Below are positions 1-6,105 of a DNA stretch of 7,947 nt, piece by piece. The position numbers and the translations under genes are program-made. The notes below the pieces were generated by a model. It was not told the DNA's origin. It did no database searches and was given only the letters and a program-made list of their open reading frames with translations. Position 1 is the stretch's first letter; each line of letters starts with the position of its first letter. The stretch is from Helicobacteraceae bacterium (GTDB lineage: Bacteria > Campylobacterota > Campylobacteria > Campylobacterales > Sulfurimonadaceae): assembly GCA_030596305.1 (NCBI GenBank), contig JAUVKK010000033.1, forward strand, positions 1-7,947. Direction: 5' to 3'.

Positions 1-245
1 GCAGAGGAGATGATGATATAAACATCTGTCATCTTACGGATCTTTTTGCACAGTTCCAGTCCATCCATCTCAGGAAGAGAGAGGTCCAAAATAATCAAGT
101 CAAACGTGTTAACGGCAAGAGAGGCTAAAGCCTGAGAGGGACGCAGCAGGTGTGTTACCCGGATGCCCTCTTTATTTAAGTATTTTACTAAAAGATCAGC
201 CATCTGCTGGTCATCTTCGATCAAAAGAAGTTCTAACGCTTGCAT
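1..245 (-). CDS. Response regulator, receiver domain (N-terminal part, cut by window edge)
   Basis: Not closed within the window: the frame runs from an ATG at 245 off the left edge, giving 81 complete residues. It reads as a CheY-like receiver domain. The acidic pocket is E10-D11-D12, and the likely phospho-acceptor is D54, in IILDLSLPEMDG. A hydrophobic strand at about residues 75-79 ends in Ser-Ser, placing the conserved Ser/Thr at S81. The start is supported by AGAAAGG about six bases upstream of the ATG. The C-terminal output domain (DNA-binding or other) lies outside the window, so a one-domain CheY-like protein and a full OmpR-type regulator remain equally possible, and no partner kinase is visible. 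It lies downstream of the LOG gene on the same strand after a 61-base gap, so it could be read through from that operon or have its own promoter. The receiver-domain call is firm; the specific role is unknown. Confidence 0.88.
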   Translation of the reverse strand, partial: MQALELLLIEDDQQMADLLVKYLNKEGIRVTHLLRPSQALASLAVNTFDLIILDLSLPEMDGLELCKKIRKMTDVYIIISS

Positions 246-306
246 AGGTACCTTTCTGTATTTTTCTTAATCGTACCCAATAAACCAAAACGGTTCATAT
301 ACAAGC
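246..306 (-). other. Short gap between the LOG gene and the response regulator
   Basis: This 61-base spacer is the longest gap in the minus-strand series from aroQ to the left edge. Read on the minus strand it holds a small 4-bp stem (AACC-GTTTT-GGTT) followed by TTTATT. That is too weak to call a terminator. TACGAT near position 270 is at best a poor -10 candidate. The only clear signal is the AGAAAGG ribosome-binding site just before the response regulator start. Whether transcription continues from the LOG gene or restarts here cannot be settled from sequence. Confidence 0.4.
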
Positions 307-1089
307 TTACGAATCTTTTCCCTTTTTGATCTTGCGCTCGTTAAAGAAACTAGAGAGAGTTTTGTAGTATTTGGTGTTGGCAAGTCCCTCTTTTTTAAGG
401 CCTGTCAACTGTACATTCACTGATTTCTCGATCTCACTGACAATGTAGTCAAGGTCATCACTGATAGTAATGAGTTTGATATCGGAAATATCGATCATAT
501 CGTGTGATATCAGACACTCTTCGATGAAGTCTATCAGAGGGTTATAGAACTCTTCGCCCACAAGAAAGATCCGAACACCCTCTACTTTACGAGTCTGCAC
601 CAGAGTCAAAGCTTCAAAAAGCTCATCAAGCGTACCAAAACCACCGGGGAAGATGACATAGGCCAGAGAGTATTTGACTAACATCACCTTACGTGAGAAG
701 AAGTAGTCGAAGGTCTCCTCTTTTGTGGTGTAAGGGTTCTGAACCTGTTCAAAGGGAAGATCGATGTTCAGACCGATAGACTCAACACCACCGCCTTCAA
801 AGGCACCACGGTTTGCTGCTTCCATAATGCCGGGGCCGCCGCCCGTCAATACATTAAACTTCTTGGCTGCCAGCTTCTTGCCAAACTCTACAGCCATCTT
901 GTAGTACTTGCTATCTTCTTTTGTTCTGGCACTTCCAAACACAGTGACTGCAGGACCTAACTCGCCTAGCTCATCAAAACCTTTGACAAAGTCAGCCATG
1001 ATTTTGAACATACTCCAGGCATCAGCAGACTTAATGTCACGCACATAGCGTTTTACGACCTCTTTGGAGACATGTTTTCCATTTGACAT
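307..1089 (-). CDS. LOG-family (TIGR00730-type) nucleotide phosphoribohydrolase-like protein
   Basis: 260 residues. The LOG/lysine-decarboxylase-like fold is shown by FGSAR (51-55), GGGPGIMEAANRGA (83-96), SRKVML (132-137, with the family's conserved Arg R133) and the hallmark PGGFGTLDE (148-156). Family members cleave the N-glycosidic bond of nucleoside 5'-monophosphates: cytokinin riboside phosphates in plants and some bacteria, purine/pyrimidine monophosphates in bacterial PpnN-type proteins. Substrate cannot be assigned here. The protein is longer than minimal LOG proteins, with an N-terminal helical segment of about 45 residues and a C-terminal tail of about 30 that is Lys-rich at the end; the longer bacterial TIGR00730 form often has the N-terminal segment. 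Despite older labels it is not expected to be a lysine decarboxylase. The ATG lies 4 bases after the stop of the FliM-like gene, with AAAGG nine bases upstream inside that gene, so it is probably the last gene of the aroQ operon. A link to the flagellar-type neighbours is not evident. Confidence 0.9.
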   Translation of the reverse strand: MSNGKHVSKEVVKRYVRDIKSADAWSMFKIMADFVKGFDELGELGPAVTVFGSARTKEDSKYYKMAVEFGKKLAAKKFNVLTGGGPGIMEAANRGAFEGGGVESIGLNIDLPFEQVQNPYTTKEETFDYFFSRKVMLVKYSLAYVIFPGGFGTLDELFEALTLVQTRKVEGVRIFLVGEEFYNPLIDFIEECLISHDMIDISDIKLITISDDLDYIVSEIEKSVNVQLTGLKKEGLANTKYYKTLSSFFNERKIKKGKDS

Positions 1090-1093
1090 CAGT

Positions 1094-2062
1094 TCAACCT
1101 TTGAAAATTTTCACAGCAATTTCACCACTACTGACTAAGATCTTTGCTTTTGCAACCATTTTACCATCTTTATGTATCTGCACATCATCATACATATGAA
1201 GTTCTAAAAATGTTCCTCGTTCAAGACGCATAAGCGTTTCGTCATCAATGGTAGTCCCGGCAATATTGAGATAAAACCCGGCTAACAGCCTTTTATCGGT
1301 AACCGCCTCTTGCAGTAAAAGCAGAAGCTTGCCATCGCTCTCTTGTAAGCGATTTGCCATAAAAGGCAGGCTCTCATCTAATAGTAAAACTGCTCTGTTT
1401 TTAGCAAATGTATTTATTTTGTATATGAGACCCGGTTTTAACACTTTGGTTGCGATCGTTCCAAGAACTGCCTCTACCTTTGTCCCTGTTGCATCACTAC
1501 CCTCTGAAACTTCTTCCTTCTCTAACTGCGCTGGCAAGTTCTCTGCCACAGGCTCTTTTGTAAAAGTGAAAGAGATCATATGCTGAACATCACCTTGTAA
1601 AACAAGTAGACCTTGATCCATTATATTCTCACTGCCACCCTTGTTTGGCATGTAACTATCTAACTCTTTTTCAAGAATGTAGACAATCTCCTTACAGACA
1701 TCTTGTATAAGCTCTTGTTCCAAGGAGGTAAGAACCCTCTCGAGAGAGGCATCTCTATTTTTAGAGCCAAACCGCGCAGCTATAATACGCAAGGCAAGCG
1801 TGTTATCAACAGAGAGGTTGTCAAGGTAGCGGTCGTATAAGGCATAAGAGTAACAACGTTCACATGCAGGCGTATGTTTGGACACTTTGACATCATCGCA
1901 TACAAGGCCCAAGTTCTCAAGGTAGCTCTCAATACCCTTAGCAACTTTAGCCATACGTACCCCAAACAGGATGTCGCTGTTTTTATCATCATGCGGGGAG
2001 GAAAATATCTCGAGTAGAGAATCTATCTCATTTTGTGAGAGAAGATCTTTAGTGGTGCTCAT
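1094..2062 (-). CDS. FliM/FliN-like protein: N-terminal EIDSLL peptide plus C-terminal SpoA domain
   Basis: 322 residues. Residues 7-20 (LLSQNEIDSLLEIF) match the N-terminal CheY-P-binding peptide of FliM and FliY. Residues about 278-322 match a SpoA (FliN C-terminal) domain: RLERGTFLELHMYDDVQIH, then a charged turn, KMVAKAKILVSSGEIAVKIF. Between them the protein does not look like FliM: residues about 30-140 are mostly helical, with C55, a CxxC at 67-70 and C123, and I recognise no known domain there. Residues about 170-195 are an acidic linker. Residues about 200-265 could be a second, diverged SpoA-like unit as in SctQ/FliY-type proteins, but this is weak. No signal peptide or membrane segment is seen, so a cytoplasmic protein is likely. 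It follows flhG by five bases with no strong Shine-Dalgarno, suggesting translational coupling. The relatives' flhF, fliA and separate fliM and fliY are missing from this locus. It may be a degenerate motor-switch protein or a repurposed partner of FlhG; I give no gene symbol because neither fliM nor fliY fits along the whole length. Confidence 0.75.
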   Translation of the reverse strand: MSTTKDLLSQNEIDSLLEIFSSPHDDKNSDILFGVRMAKVAKGIESYLENLGLVCDDVKVSKHTPACERCYSYALYDRYLDNLSVDNTLALRIIAARFGSKNRDASLERVLTSLEQELIQDVCKEIVYILEKELDSYMPNKGGSENIMDQGLLVLQGDVQHMISFTFTKEPVAENLPAQLEKEEVSEGSDATGTKVEAVLGTIATKVLKPGLIYKINTFAKNRAVLLLDESLPFMANRLQESDGKLLLLLQEAVTDKRLLAGFYLNIAGTTIDDETLMRLERGTFLELHMYDDVQIHKDGKMVAKAKILVSSGEIAVKIFKG

Positions 2063-2067
2063 AATGC

Positions 2068-2901
2068 TTAAAACTGCTCGCGCAGACGTTTAAAGAGACC
2101 CGCCAAGCCACTCTCTTTTGGCTGGACATAAACTTGTCGCTCAAGCTTTTTGACCAGCTCTTTTGCAATAGCACGAATATCCCTGCTTGGCAGCGAAGAG
2201 GGAAATGCCTTGGAAAAAAGGGCACGTCGTTTAACTGAACCAGAGACCTTGACATCAGCATTGATCTTGCCTAAAAATCTAAGGTCAAGGTCAGCTCTAA
2301 TGTTAGCAAGAGCAACTTTTTGGATACGTTCAAAGATTGAATGAGCCTCTTGTTCATTAGCGACCTGGTTCAGCACCATCAACATATCGTTTCGCTCACG
2401 AGCAACTACTTTTACAGTTGCATACGCATCCGTGATCGCAGCAGGGTCAGGTACTGTGACAACAATAACATCATCCGCTGCTTGCAAAAAGAGCTGGGTG
2501 TTTTTATTAATACCTGCTCCTGTATCGACAATAAGGATATCAAGATCATTCAAGATCTCAGCCTCTTTCATAAACTGCTCAAAGATCTCACTGTCAGAGT
2601 AGTTCAGGATCTCCTCGCCACTCTCACCCGGGATCAAGATAAGATTATCCGTTACCTTGATCAGTATCTCTTCTAAACGTGCCTCGCCTTTAAGCAGGTG
2701 CAGGATGTTTTTATTGACAGAGACGTTGAACATAACATCGAGGTTGGCAAGACCGATATCTGCATCAAAGATACCGACTTTCACGCCTGCAGATGCCAAA
2801 ATATATGCAAGGTTAGAGCTGATCGTACTTTTACCGACCCCGCCTTTACCACTGGTGACAGCAATGAAACGGGTCTTTTTTGCACGGTTGTTTTGATGCA
2901 T
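2068..2901 (-). CDS. flhG: FlhG (YlxH/FleN), MinD-like ATPase
   Basis: 277 residues, full length for the core ATPase. The deviant Walker A motif is SGKGGVGKST (17-26, signature lysine K19, P-loop lysine K24), switch I is DADIGLANLD (46-55), and the Walker B/switch II strand ILIVDTGAGI (122-131, D126) carries the DTGAG form typical of FlhG rather than MinD or ParA. The C-terminus (about 262-277, GLAGLFKRLREQF) is a likely amphipathic membrane-targeting helix. FlhG normally controls flagellar number and placement, dimerising with ATP at the membrane, activating the GTPase FlhF and binding C-ring proteins. Here only 17 residues precede the P-loop block, without the DQAxxLR segment that activates FlhF, and no flhF occurs between folK and this gene as it does in Helicobacter and Campylobacter. 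The start ATG overlaps the folK stop (TGATG, one base), with AGGA eight bases upstream. The frame above it meets a stop after 14 codons with no other ATG, so the short N-terminus is not an annotation error. A repurposed ParA-like role remains possible. Confidence 0.9.
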   Translation of the reverse strand: MHQNNRAKKTRFIAVTSGKGGVGKSTISSNLAYILASAGVKVGIFDADIGLANLDVMFNVSVNKNILHLLKGEARLEEILIKVTDNLILIPGESGEEILNYSDSEIFEQFMKEAEILNDLDILIVDTGAGINKNTQLFLQAADDVIVVTVPDPAAITDAYATVKVVARERNDMLMVLNQVANEQEAHSIFERIQKVALANIRADLDLRFLGKINADVKVSGSVKRRALFSKAFPSSLPSRDIRAIAKELVKKLERQVYVQPKESGLAGLFKRLREQF

Positions 2902-3392
2902 CAGTGTGTTCCTAGTCTCTGCAGAGGGATGATAACACTTTCACGTTCAGACCAGTGTGGATGAGGAAGTGTTAACTTAGGCGTGTTCATCTTAACCCTG
3001 TCAAAAAGTATAAGGTCCAAGTCAAGCGTGCGAGGTGCATTGGCAAAACTGCGTCTGCGGCCAAAACGTTTTTCAGTTCTCAGCAGAAAATCCAACAATT
3101 CACGAGGACGCATTGAGGTACTGATCTCTATGACCGAGTTTAAAAAATCTTCTTGATCCGTGTAGCCAAAAGGAGGATTTTGTAAAATCGGTGCGGTGTG
3201 TAAGACAATAATGTTCTGATGACGTTTTAAAAAGTGTAGAAGGTGTTGGAAACGGCGTGTGACATCACCGACATTACCACCAATACCGATGATGGCTCGG
3301 TGGCGAAAGTGTGTCACAGTTTTGTACGATGCAGGAAACCCTGCCTCTTTATAAAGAGTAAGCGTCGAAGAGAGCTTTCGTACAATCCCCAC
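2901..3392 (-). CDS. folK: 2-amino-4-hydroxy-6-hydroxymethyldihydropteridine pyrophosphokinase (HPPK)
   Basis: 163 residues from a GTG at 3392. HPPK transfers pyrophosphate from ATP to 6-hydroxymethyl-7,8-dihydropterin in folate synthesis in the cytoplasm. Visible motifs, numbered from that start, are IIGIGGNVGD (34-43), the pterin-side SPIL-like segment TAPILQNPPFGYTDQEDFLN (66-85), the signature NAPRTLDLDLILF (118-130) with Mg-binding D124 and D126, and LPHPHWSER (142-150). The reading frame stays open upstream to an ATG at 3530, but that stretch lies inside aroQ and its Ser/Thr-rich translation is a frame shadow of the aroQ tail. GTG 3392, five bases after the aroQ stop codon, is the likeliest start and gives a typical length with the N-terminal lead-in I recall for Campylobacter/Helicobacter FolK. 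GTG 3317 (138 residues) is the alternative. No strong Shine-Dalgarno is seen, consistent with coupling to aroQ. Function is confident; the start is moderately so. Confidence 0.88.
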   Translation of the reverse strand: MGIVRKLSSTLTLYKEAGFPASYKTVTHFRHRAIIGIGGNVGDVTRRFQHLLHFLKRHQNIIVLHTAPILQNPPFGYTDQEDFLNSVIEISTSMRPRELLDFLLRTEKRFGRRRSFANAPRTLDLDLILFDRVKMNTPKLTLPHPHWSERESVIIPLQRLGTH

Positions 3393-3397
3393 GGCAG

Positions 3398-3883
3398 TTA
3401 CGCTTGTGGTTGCTGTTGTGCCGCTGTTTGTTGTGCTTTCATCGCCTGAACTTCTTGCATGATCTGACTCATACCAAGCATAGCCAGGTGGTAACCGAAT
3501 GGACCGAAACCAACAACAGATGATGCACATACAGGTGCGATCATGTTCTCTTTTCTAAACTCTTCACGACGGTGAATGTTAGAGATATGAACTTCAATAG
3601 TCGGGATCGCAACAGCAGAGATCGCATCGCGGATCGCGATAGATGTGTGTGTATACGCGGCAGCGTTGATGATGATGCCTTGGGCTTCACCATAACACTC
3701 CTGGATCTTGTCAACGATCTCACCCTCTAGGTTTGACTGGAAAAATTCAACTTCCATGTTGTTTTTGTCTGCAAAGTCTTTCATCTGAGCATGGATCTGC
3801 TCTAACTTCATTGGTCCGTAAATAGCTTGTTCACGAACACCTAACATATTAAGGTTTGGACCTTGGATTACGACAACTTTCAT
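3398..3883 (-). CDS. aroQ: Type II 3-dehydroquinate dehydratase
   Basis: 161 residues. This enzyme removes water from 3-dehydroquinate to give 3-dehydroshikimate, the third step of the shikimate pathway, in the cytoplasm as a dodecamer. Family motifs are complete: [11 protein letters not shown] (8-18) with N10 and R17, catalytic Y22 in [18 protein letters not shown] (48-61), [15 protein letters not shown] (73-87) with N73 and H79, and [14 protein letters not shown] (97-110) with H99 and R110. The last 15 or so residues form a Gln/Ala-rich tail that is not part of the catalytic fold. The ATG at 3883 is preceded by AAAGG with a six-base spacing and a TATAAT box about 31 bases upstream, so this is the first gene of the minus-strand operon. 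Its partner gene order (folK next, divergent deaminase) is as in Campylobacter and Helicobacter. Confidence 0.97.
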   Translation of the reverse strand: MKVVVIQGPNLNMLGVREQAIYGPMKLEQIHAQMKDFADKNNMEVEFFQSNLEGEIVDKIQECYGEAQGIIINAAAYTHTSIAIRDAISAVAIPTIEVHISNIHRREEFRKENMIAPVCASSVVGFGPFGYHLAMLGMSQIMQEVQAMKAQQTAAQQQPQA

Positions 3884-3914
3884 TGTATACCTTTAATTTA
3901 TATAATTGCCATGC

Positions 3915-3920
3915 ATTATA
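3915..3920 (-). promoter_or_regulatory. Candidate -10 box for the aroQ operon
   Basis: A perfect TATAAT on the minus strand, 31 bases upstream of the aroQ ATG, preceded by AT-rich sequence but no consensus -35. A second TATA-like run (TATATAAAT, about 3896-3904) lies closer to the gene and is a weaker alternative. Confidence 0.55.
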
Positions 3921-3953
3921 GGTAAAGATTTATTTTAATCCCTTGAAACAGCA

Positions 3954-3968
3954 GTAATTATTAATAAC
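3954..3968. promoter_or_regulatory. Imperfect palindrome, possible operator
   Basis: GTAATTATTAATAAC is a 15-base inverted repeat centred on 3961, with a single mismatched pair between arms of seven. It covers the -35 area of the mqnF-side promoter and lies upstream of the aroQ-side promoter, where a regulator could affect either. The AT-rich form recalls Fur-type or other dimeric regulator sites, but in such AT-rich DNA a chance palindrome is quite possible. Confidence 0.3.
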
Positions 3969-3986
3969 CTTCTACATCTAAATCGA

Positions 3987-3992
3987 TATAAT
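3987..3992 (+). promoter_or_regulatory. Candidate -10 box for the mqnF-sppA pair
   Basis: A perfect TATAAT on the plus strand, 29 bases before the ATG at 4022. The -35 position (about 3964-3969) has no consensus hexamer and falls within the palindrome. Confidence 0.55.
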
Positions 3993-4021
3993 CACAGTAA
4001 CAATATTTAAAATGAGAAACT

Positions 4022-5236
4022 ATGAAGATCATCACTCCTGAAACCATCCTCTCTCCTGCTCAACAGCTTAGCGGTATGAGTATCGCTTTTGACACCCATA
4101 TACGTGCAATAGGCCCACTGCATGAACTGTTAGAACAGTTTCCTGAAGCTGAGTTTATCGAGACACCCCTGCACTCTATGGTGATGCCCGGGCTAATCAA
4201 CCCCCATGTCCATCTCGAATTCTCAGGCAACAAAAGTACCCTAAAGTATGGCTCTTTTGTGGAGTGGCTCTACTCGGTCATCGAGCATCGTGAAGATATT
4301 ATTCAAGGGTGTGATCAGCAGTGTATGGCTAAGGCCTGTGACGATATGCTTCGCAGCGGTATTACTACTTTTGGTGCGGTAAGCTCATATGCTATGGACT
4401 TGGAAACAGCGGCTAACGCTAAACAGAAGGTGATCTTTTTTAATGAGGTCATAGGTTCTCAAGCTACGATGGCAGACACCCTGTATGACGATTTCATGTC
4501 ACGCCTTGAAGCTTCAAAGCAAGTCCAGAGAGAAGGCTTTCAAGCCGGTATTGCCATCCATTCACCATACTCCGTGCACCCTGCACTCATCAAACGTGCT
4601 CTTGCCCATGCAAAAGTACACAACTTGGTCACTTCAGCCCACTACATGGAGTCTCCGGCGGAGAAAGAGTGGCTGGAGAATAACAGCGGTGAGTTTGAAC
4701 CGTTTTTCAAAGAGTTTTTAAAACAGGATTACTCGGTCAACACCTCTAAGGAGTTTTTGGAACTTTTCAAAGAGAAGCCGACACTGATGACCCACGTTGT
4801 ACAGGCCAACGACGAAGAGCTGAAACAGCTCTCTAAAGATGGGCACAGTGTTATCCACTGCCCCATCTCCAACCGACTTTTGGGTAACGGTGCTATTGAC
4901 CTTGAGCGACTCGATGCCAACAGTGTACCGTGGGTCATGGGAACAGACGGACTAAGCTCCAACTACGCTCTTGATCTTTTTGAAGAGATGAAGATCGCTC
5001 TGTTTATGCACGCTGATGCCGACTTGATGCCACTGGCAAAAGAGCTGCTTGCAAGTGCTACTTCAAAAAGTGCTCAGGCACTGGGACTCAACACAGGAGA
5101 GATCGCTGTTGGTAAAGAAGCTGATCTTCTAGTCATCGACTTAGAAACAACACCGAACGAGCAACTGCCACTGCATTTACTACTGCATGGTTATAATATT
5201 AAAAAAATATACATTAACGGAAATGAGGTTTCATAA
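4022..5236 (+). CDS. mqnF: Amidohydrolase, probable aminofutalosine deaminase (MqnF-like)
   Basis: 404 residues, amidohydrolase superfamily of the ATZ/TRZ (cytosine deaminase-like) type. The metal centre is visible: HxH at H62/H64 (NPHVHLEF), H207 with catalytic E210 (SAHYMES), H258 (MTHVV), and D309 in GTDGLSSN; the conserved IHCPISNRLLGNG is at 278-290. The C-terminal GKEADLLVIDL (364-374) completes the family's small beta domain. In Helicobacter and Campylobacter the homologue deaminates 6-amino-6-deoxyfutalosine in the futalosine route from chorismate to menaquinone; the gene's place beside aroQ and before sppA is the one I recall for C. jejuni Cj0067, which favours this over SAH/MTA or guanine deaminase. 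Substrate specificity is inferred, since these deaminases share motifs. No signal peptide is seen, so it is cytoplasmic. It is preceded by TATAAT and a modest GAGAAA site; its stop overlaps the sppA start. Confidence 0.85.
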   Translation: MKIITPETILSPAQQLSGMSIAFDTHIRAIGPLHELLEQFPEAEFIETPLHSMVMPGLINPHVHLEFSGNKSTLKYGSFVEWLYSVIEHREDIIQGCDQQCMAKACDDMLRSGITTFGAVSSYAMDLETAANAKQKVIFFNEVIGSQATMADTLYDDFMSRLEASKQVQREGFQAGIAIHSPYSVHPALIKRALAHAKVHNLVTSAHYMESPAEKEWLENNSGEFEPFFKEFLKQDYSVNTSKEFLELFKEKPTLMTHVVQANDEELKQLSKDGHSVIHCPISNRLLGNGAIDLERLDANSVPWVMGTDGLSSNYALDLFEEMKIALFMHADADLMPLAKELLASATSKSAQALGLNTGEIAVGKEADLLVIDLETTPNEQLPLHLLLHGYNIKKIYINGNEVS

Positions 5237-6105
5237 TGGAAGGTCTTAAAAAACTTTTTCTCCCTATCACAGCAACGTTAGGCTTTATACAAAAGTATTT
5301 CAAATCAATGCTTTTTCTACTGCTTCTCTTTGTACTTTTTGCGCCACAAAACGAGCAGGACCTAGTCCCGAACAACCTTCAGGAGATTAAGCTTGTCGGT
5401 CCTATTTTCGATACAACAGAGGTAGTCGAACAGCTGGACAAAGCCCGTGAGAACGATAAGGTCAAAGGGGTTCTTTTGACTGTTGACTCTCCAGGCGGTA
5501 CGGTGCCTCCATCGATCGAAGTGATGTACGCCGTTAAACGTCTCAAAGAGGTCAAGCCAGTTGTCGTCTATGCAGCAGGGACATTGGCAAGCGGCTCTTA
5601 CTACGCCTCGGTCTATGCCAATGAGATCATCGCTAATCCCGGTTCTATGGTCGGTTCTATCGGTGTTATTATGCACGGTGCCAACCTCAGCGGGCTCATG
5701 GAGAAGATAGGGATAAAATCTCAGGTCATCCAAGCGGGTAAGTACAAGCAGGTCGGTACAGCTGACAGAGAGTGGAGCAAAGTAGAGAAACAAGAGCTTA
5801 ACAAGGTCATTCAGGGCACCTACAAGATGTTTGTTCATGATGTCGCTCAAGGGCGTGGTCTAGATGAGAAAAAGTCACACATCTACGCAGATGCGCACAT
5901 CTTTACGGCAGCTCAAGCCAAAGAGGTTGGACTTGTAGACAGTCTCGGCGTCTCATACGATGCAAAAAAACGTGTTGAAACGTTGAGTGAAGTCACAAAA
6001 CCGCACTGGAACAGAGAGGATAAATTCGATAAGTTGATGAAGAAGCTTTCGTCTGAGACTGCCAGTATGGTGCACCTCTACTTCCCGGAACTCTCACTGC
6101 GTTAA
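5236..6105 (+). CDS. sppA: SppA-like signal peptide peptidase (short, S49 family)
   Basis: 289 residues, the short single-domain form of the S49 protease family rather than the duplicated E. coli type. Residues 1-23 are positively charged, followed by one hydrophobic anchor (about 24-36), so the catalytic part probably faces the periplasm. Family signs are VDSPGGTV (83-90), the nucleophile S119 in GTLASGSYYAS (115-125), GSIGVI (140-145), and the general-base lysine, most likely K171, in AGKYKQVGTADRE (167-179). These proteases degrade signal peptides left after secretion and other membrane-bound peptides. The homologue in C. jejuni (Cj0068, pspA) follows the same amidohydrolase. The ATG shares one base with the upstream stop (TAATG), and GAGG seven bases before it lies inside mqnF, so the two are co-transcribed and probably coupled in translation. 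The stop overlaps that of the convergent GGDEF-EAL gene. Confidence 0.93.
   Translation: MEGLKKLFLPITATLGFIQKYFKSMLFLLLLFVLFAPQNEQDLVPNNLQEIKLVGPIFDTTEVVEQLDKARENDKVKGVLLTVDSPGGTVPPSIEVMYAVKRLKEVKPVVVYAAGTLASGSYYASVYANEIIANPGSMVGSIGVIMHGANLSGLMEKIGIKSQVIQAGKYKQVGTADREWSKVEKQELNKVIQGTYKMFVHDVAQGRGLDEKKSHIYADAHIFTAAQAKEVGLVDSLGVSYDAKKRVETLSEVTKPHWNREDKFDKLMKKLSSETASMVHLYFPELSLR
6102..6105. other. Shared stop codons of two convergent genes (TTAA)
   Basis: The palindromic TTAA supplies TAA on the plus strand (6103-6105) for sppA and TAA on the minus strand (6104-6102) for the GGDEF-EAL gene. There is no space for a terminator between the genes, so each transcript must run into the other's coding region or end there. 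Confidence 0.95.

Larger units (their letters stand above)
3884..4021. promoter_or_regulatory. Divergent promoter region between aroQ and the mqnF-like gene
   Basis: This AT-rich region of 138 bases separates two divergent operons and is the only sizeable non-coding stretch in the window. It holds one good -10 candidate facing each way, an imperfect palindrome between them, and the two ribosome-binding sites (AAAGG before aroQ; a weaker GAGAAA before mqnF). Clear -35 hexamers are lacking, as is usual for housekeeping promoters of Campylobacterota. The spacing from -10 to ATG is similar on both sides (about 30 bases). Confidence 0.65.

Noticed and set aside
233..298. A 21-codon minus-strand micro-ORF (ATG at 298, TAG at 235) overlapping the response regulator start, a possible leader peptide.
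   Set aside because: No Shine-Dalgarno before its ATG and no regulatory codon run or attenuator-like hairpin; short ORFs of this size arise by chance.
270..300. Small stem AACC-GTTTT-GGTT followed by a T-rich run (minus strand), as a terminator after the LOG gene.
   Set aside because: The stem is only four base pairs and the T run is interrupted; too weak to call.
1094..2062. Calling this gene simply fliM or fliY.
   Set aside because: Only the N-terminal peptide and the SpoA tail match; the middle region does not resemble the expected FliM/FliY domain, and it is the only such gene at this locus.
2068..2901. Calling the MinD-like gene minD or parA.
   Set aside because: The DTGAG switch II form, the position after folK and the overall resemblance to Helicobacter FlhG fit flhG better; no minC, minE or parB neighbour is present.
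3393..3530. Upstream extension of folK to ATG 3530.
   Set aside because: It lies entirely within the well-supported aroQ gene in another frame and encodes low-complexity Ser/Thr sequence with no HPPK features.
3927..3940. GATT-TATTTT-AATC inverted repeat in the divergent promoter region.
   Set aside because: Four-base arms in AT-rich sequence are expected by chance; the 3954-3968 palindrome is the stronger candidate.
5362..5850. A 162-codon open frame on the minus strand inside sppA.
   Set aside because: It is antisense to conserved SppA motifs, its translation resembles no known family, and no ribosome-binding site or promoter is evident.
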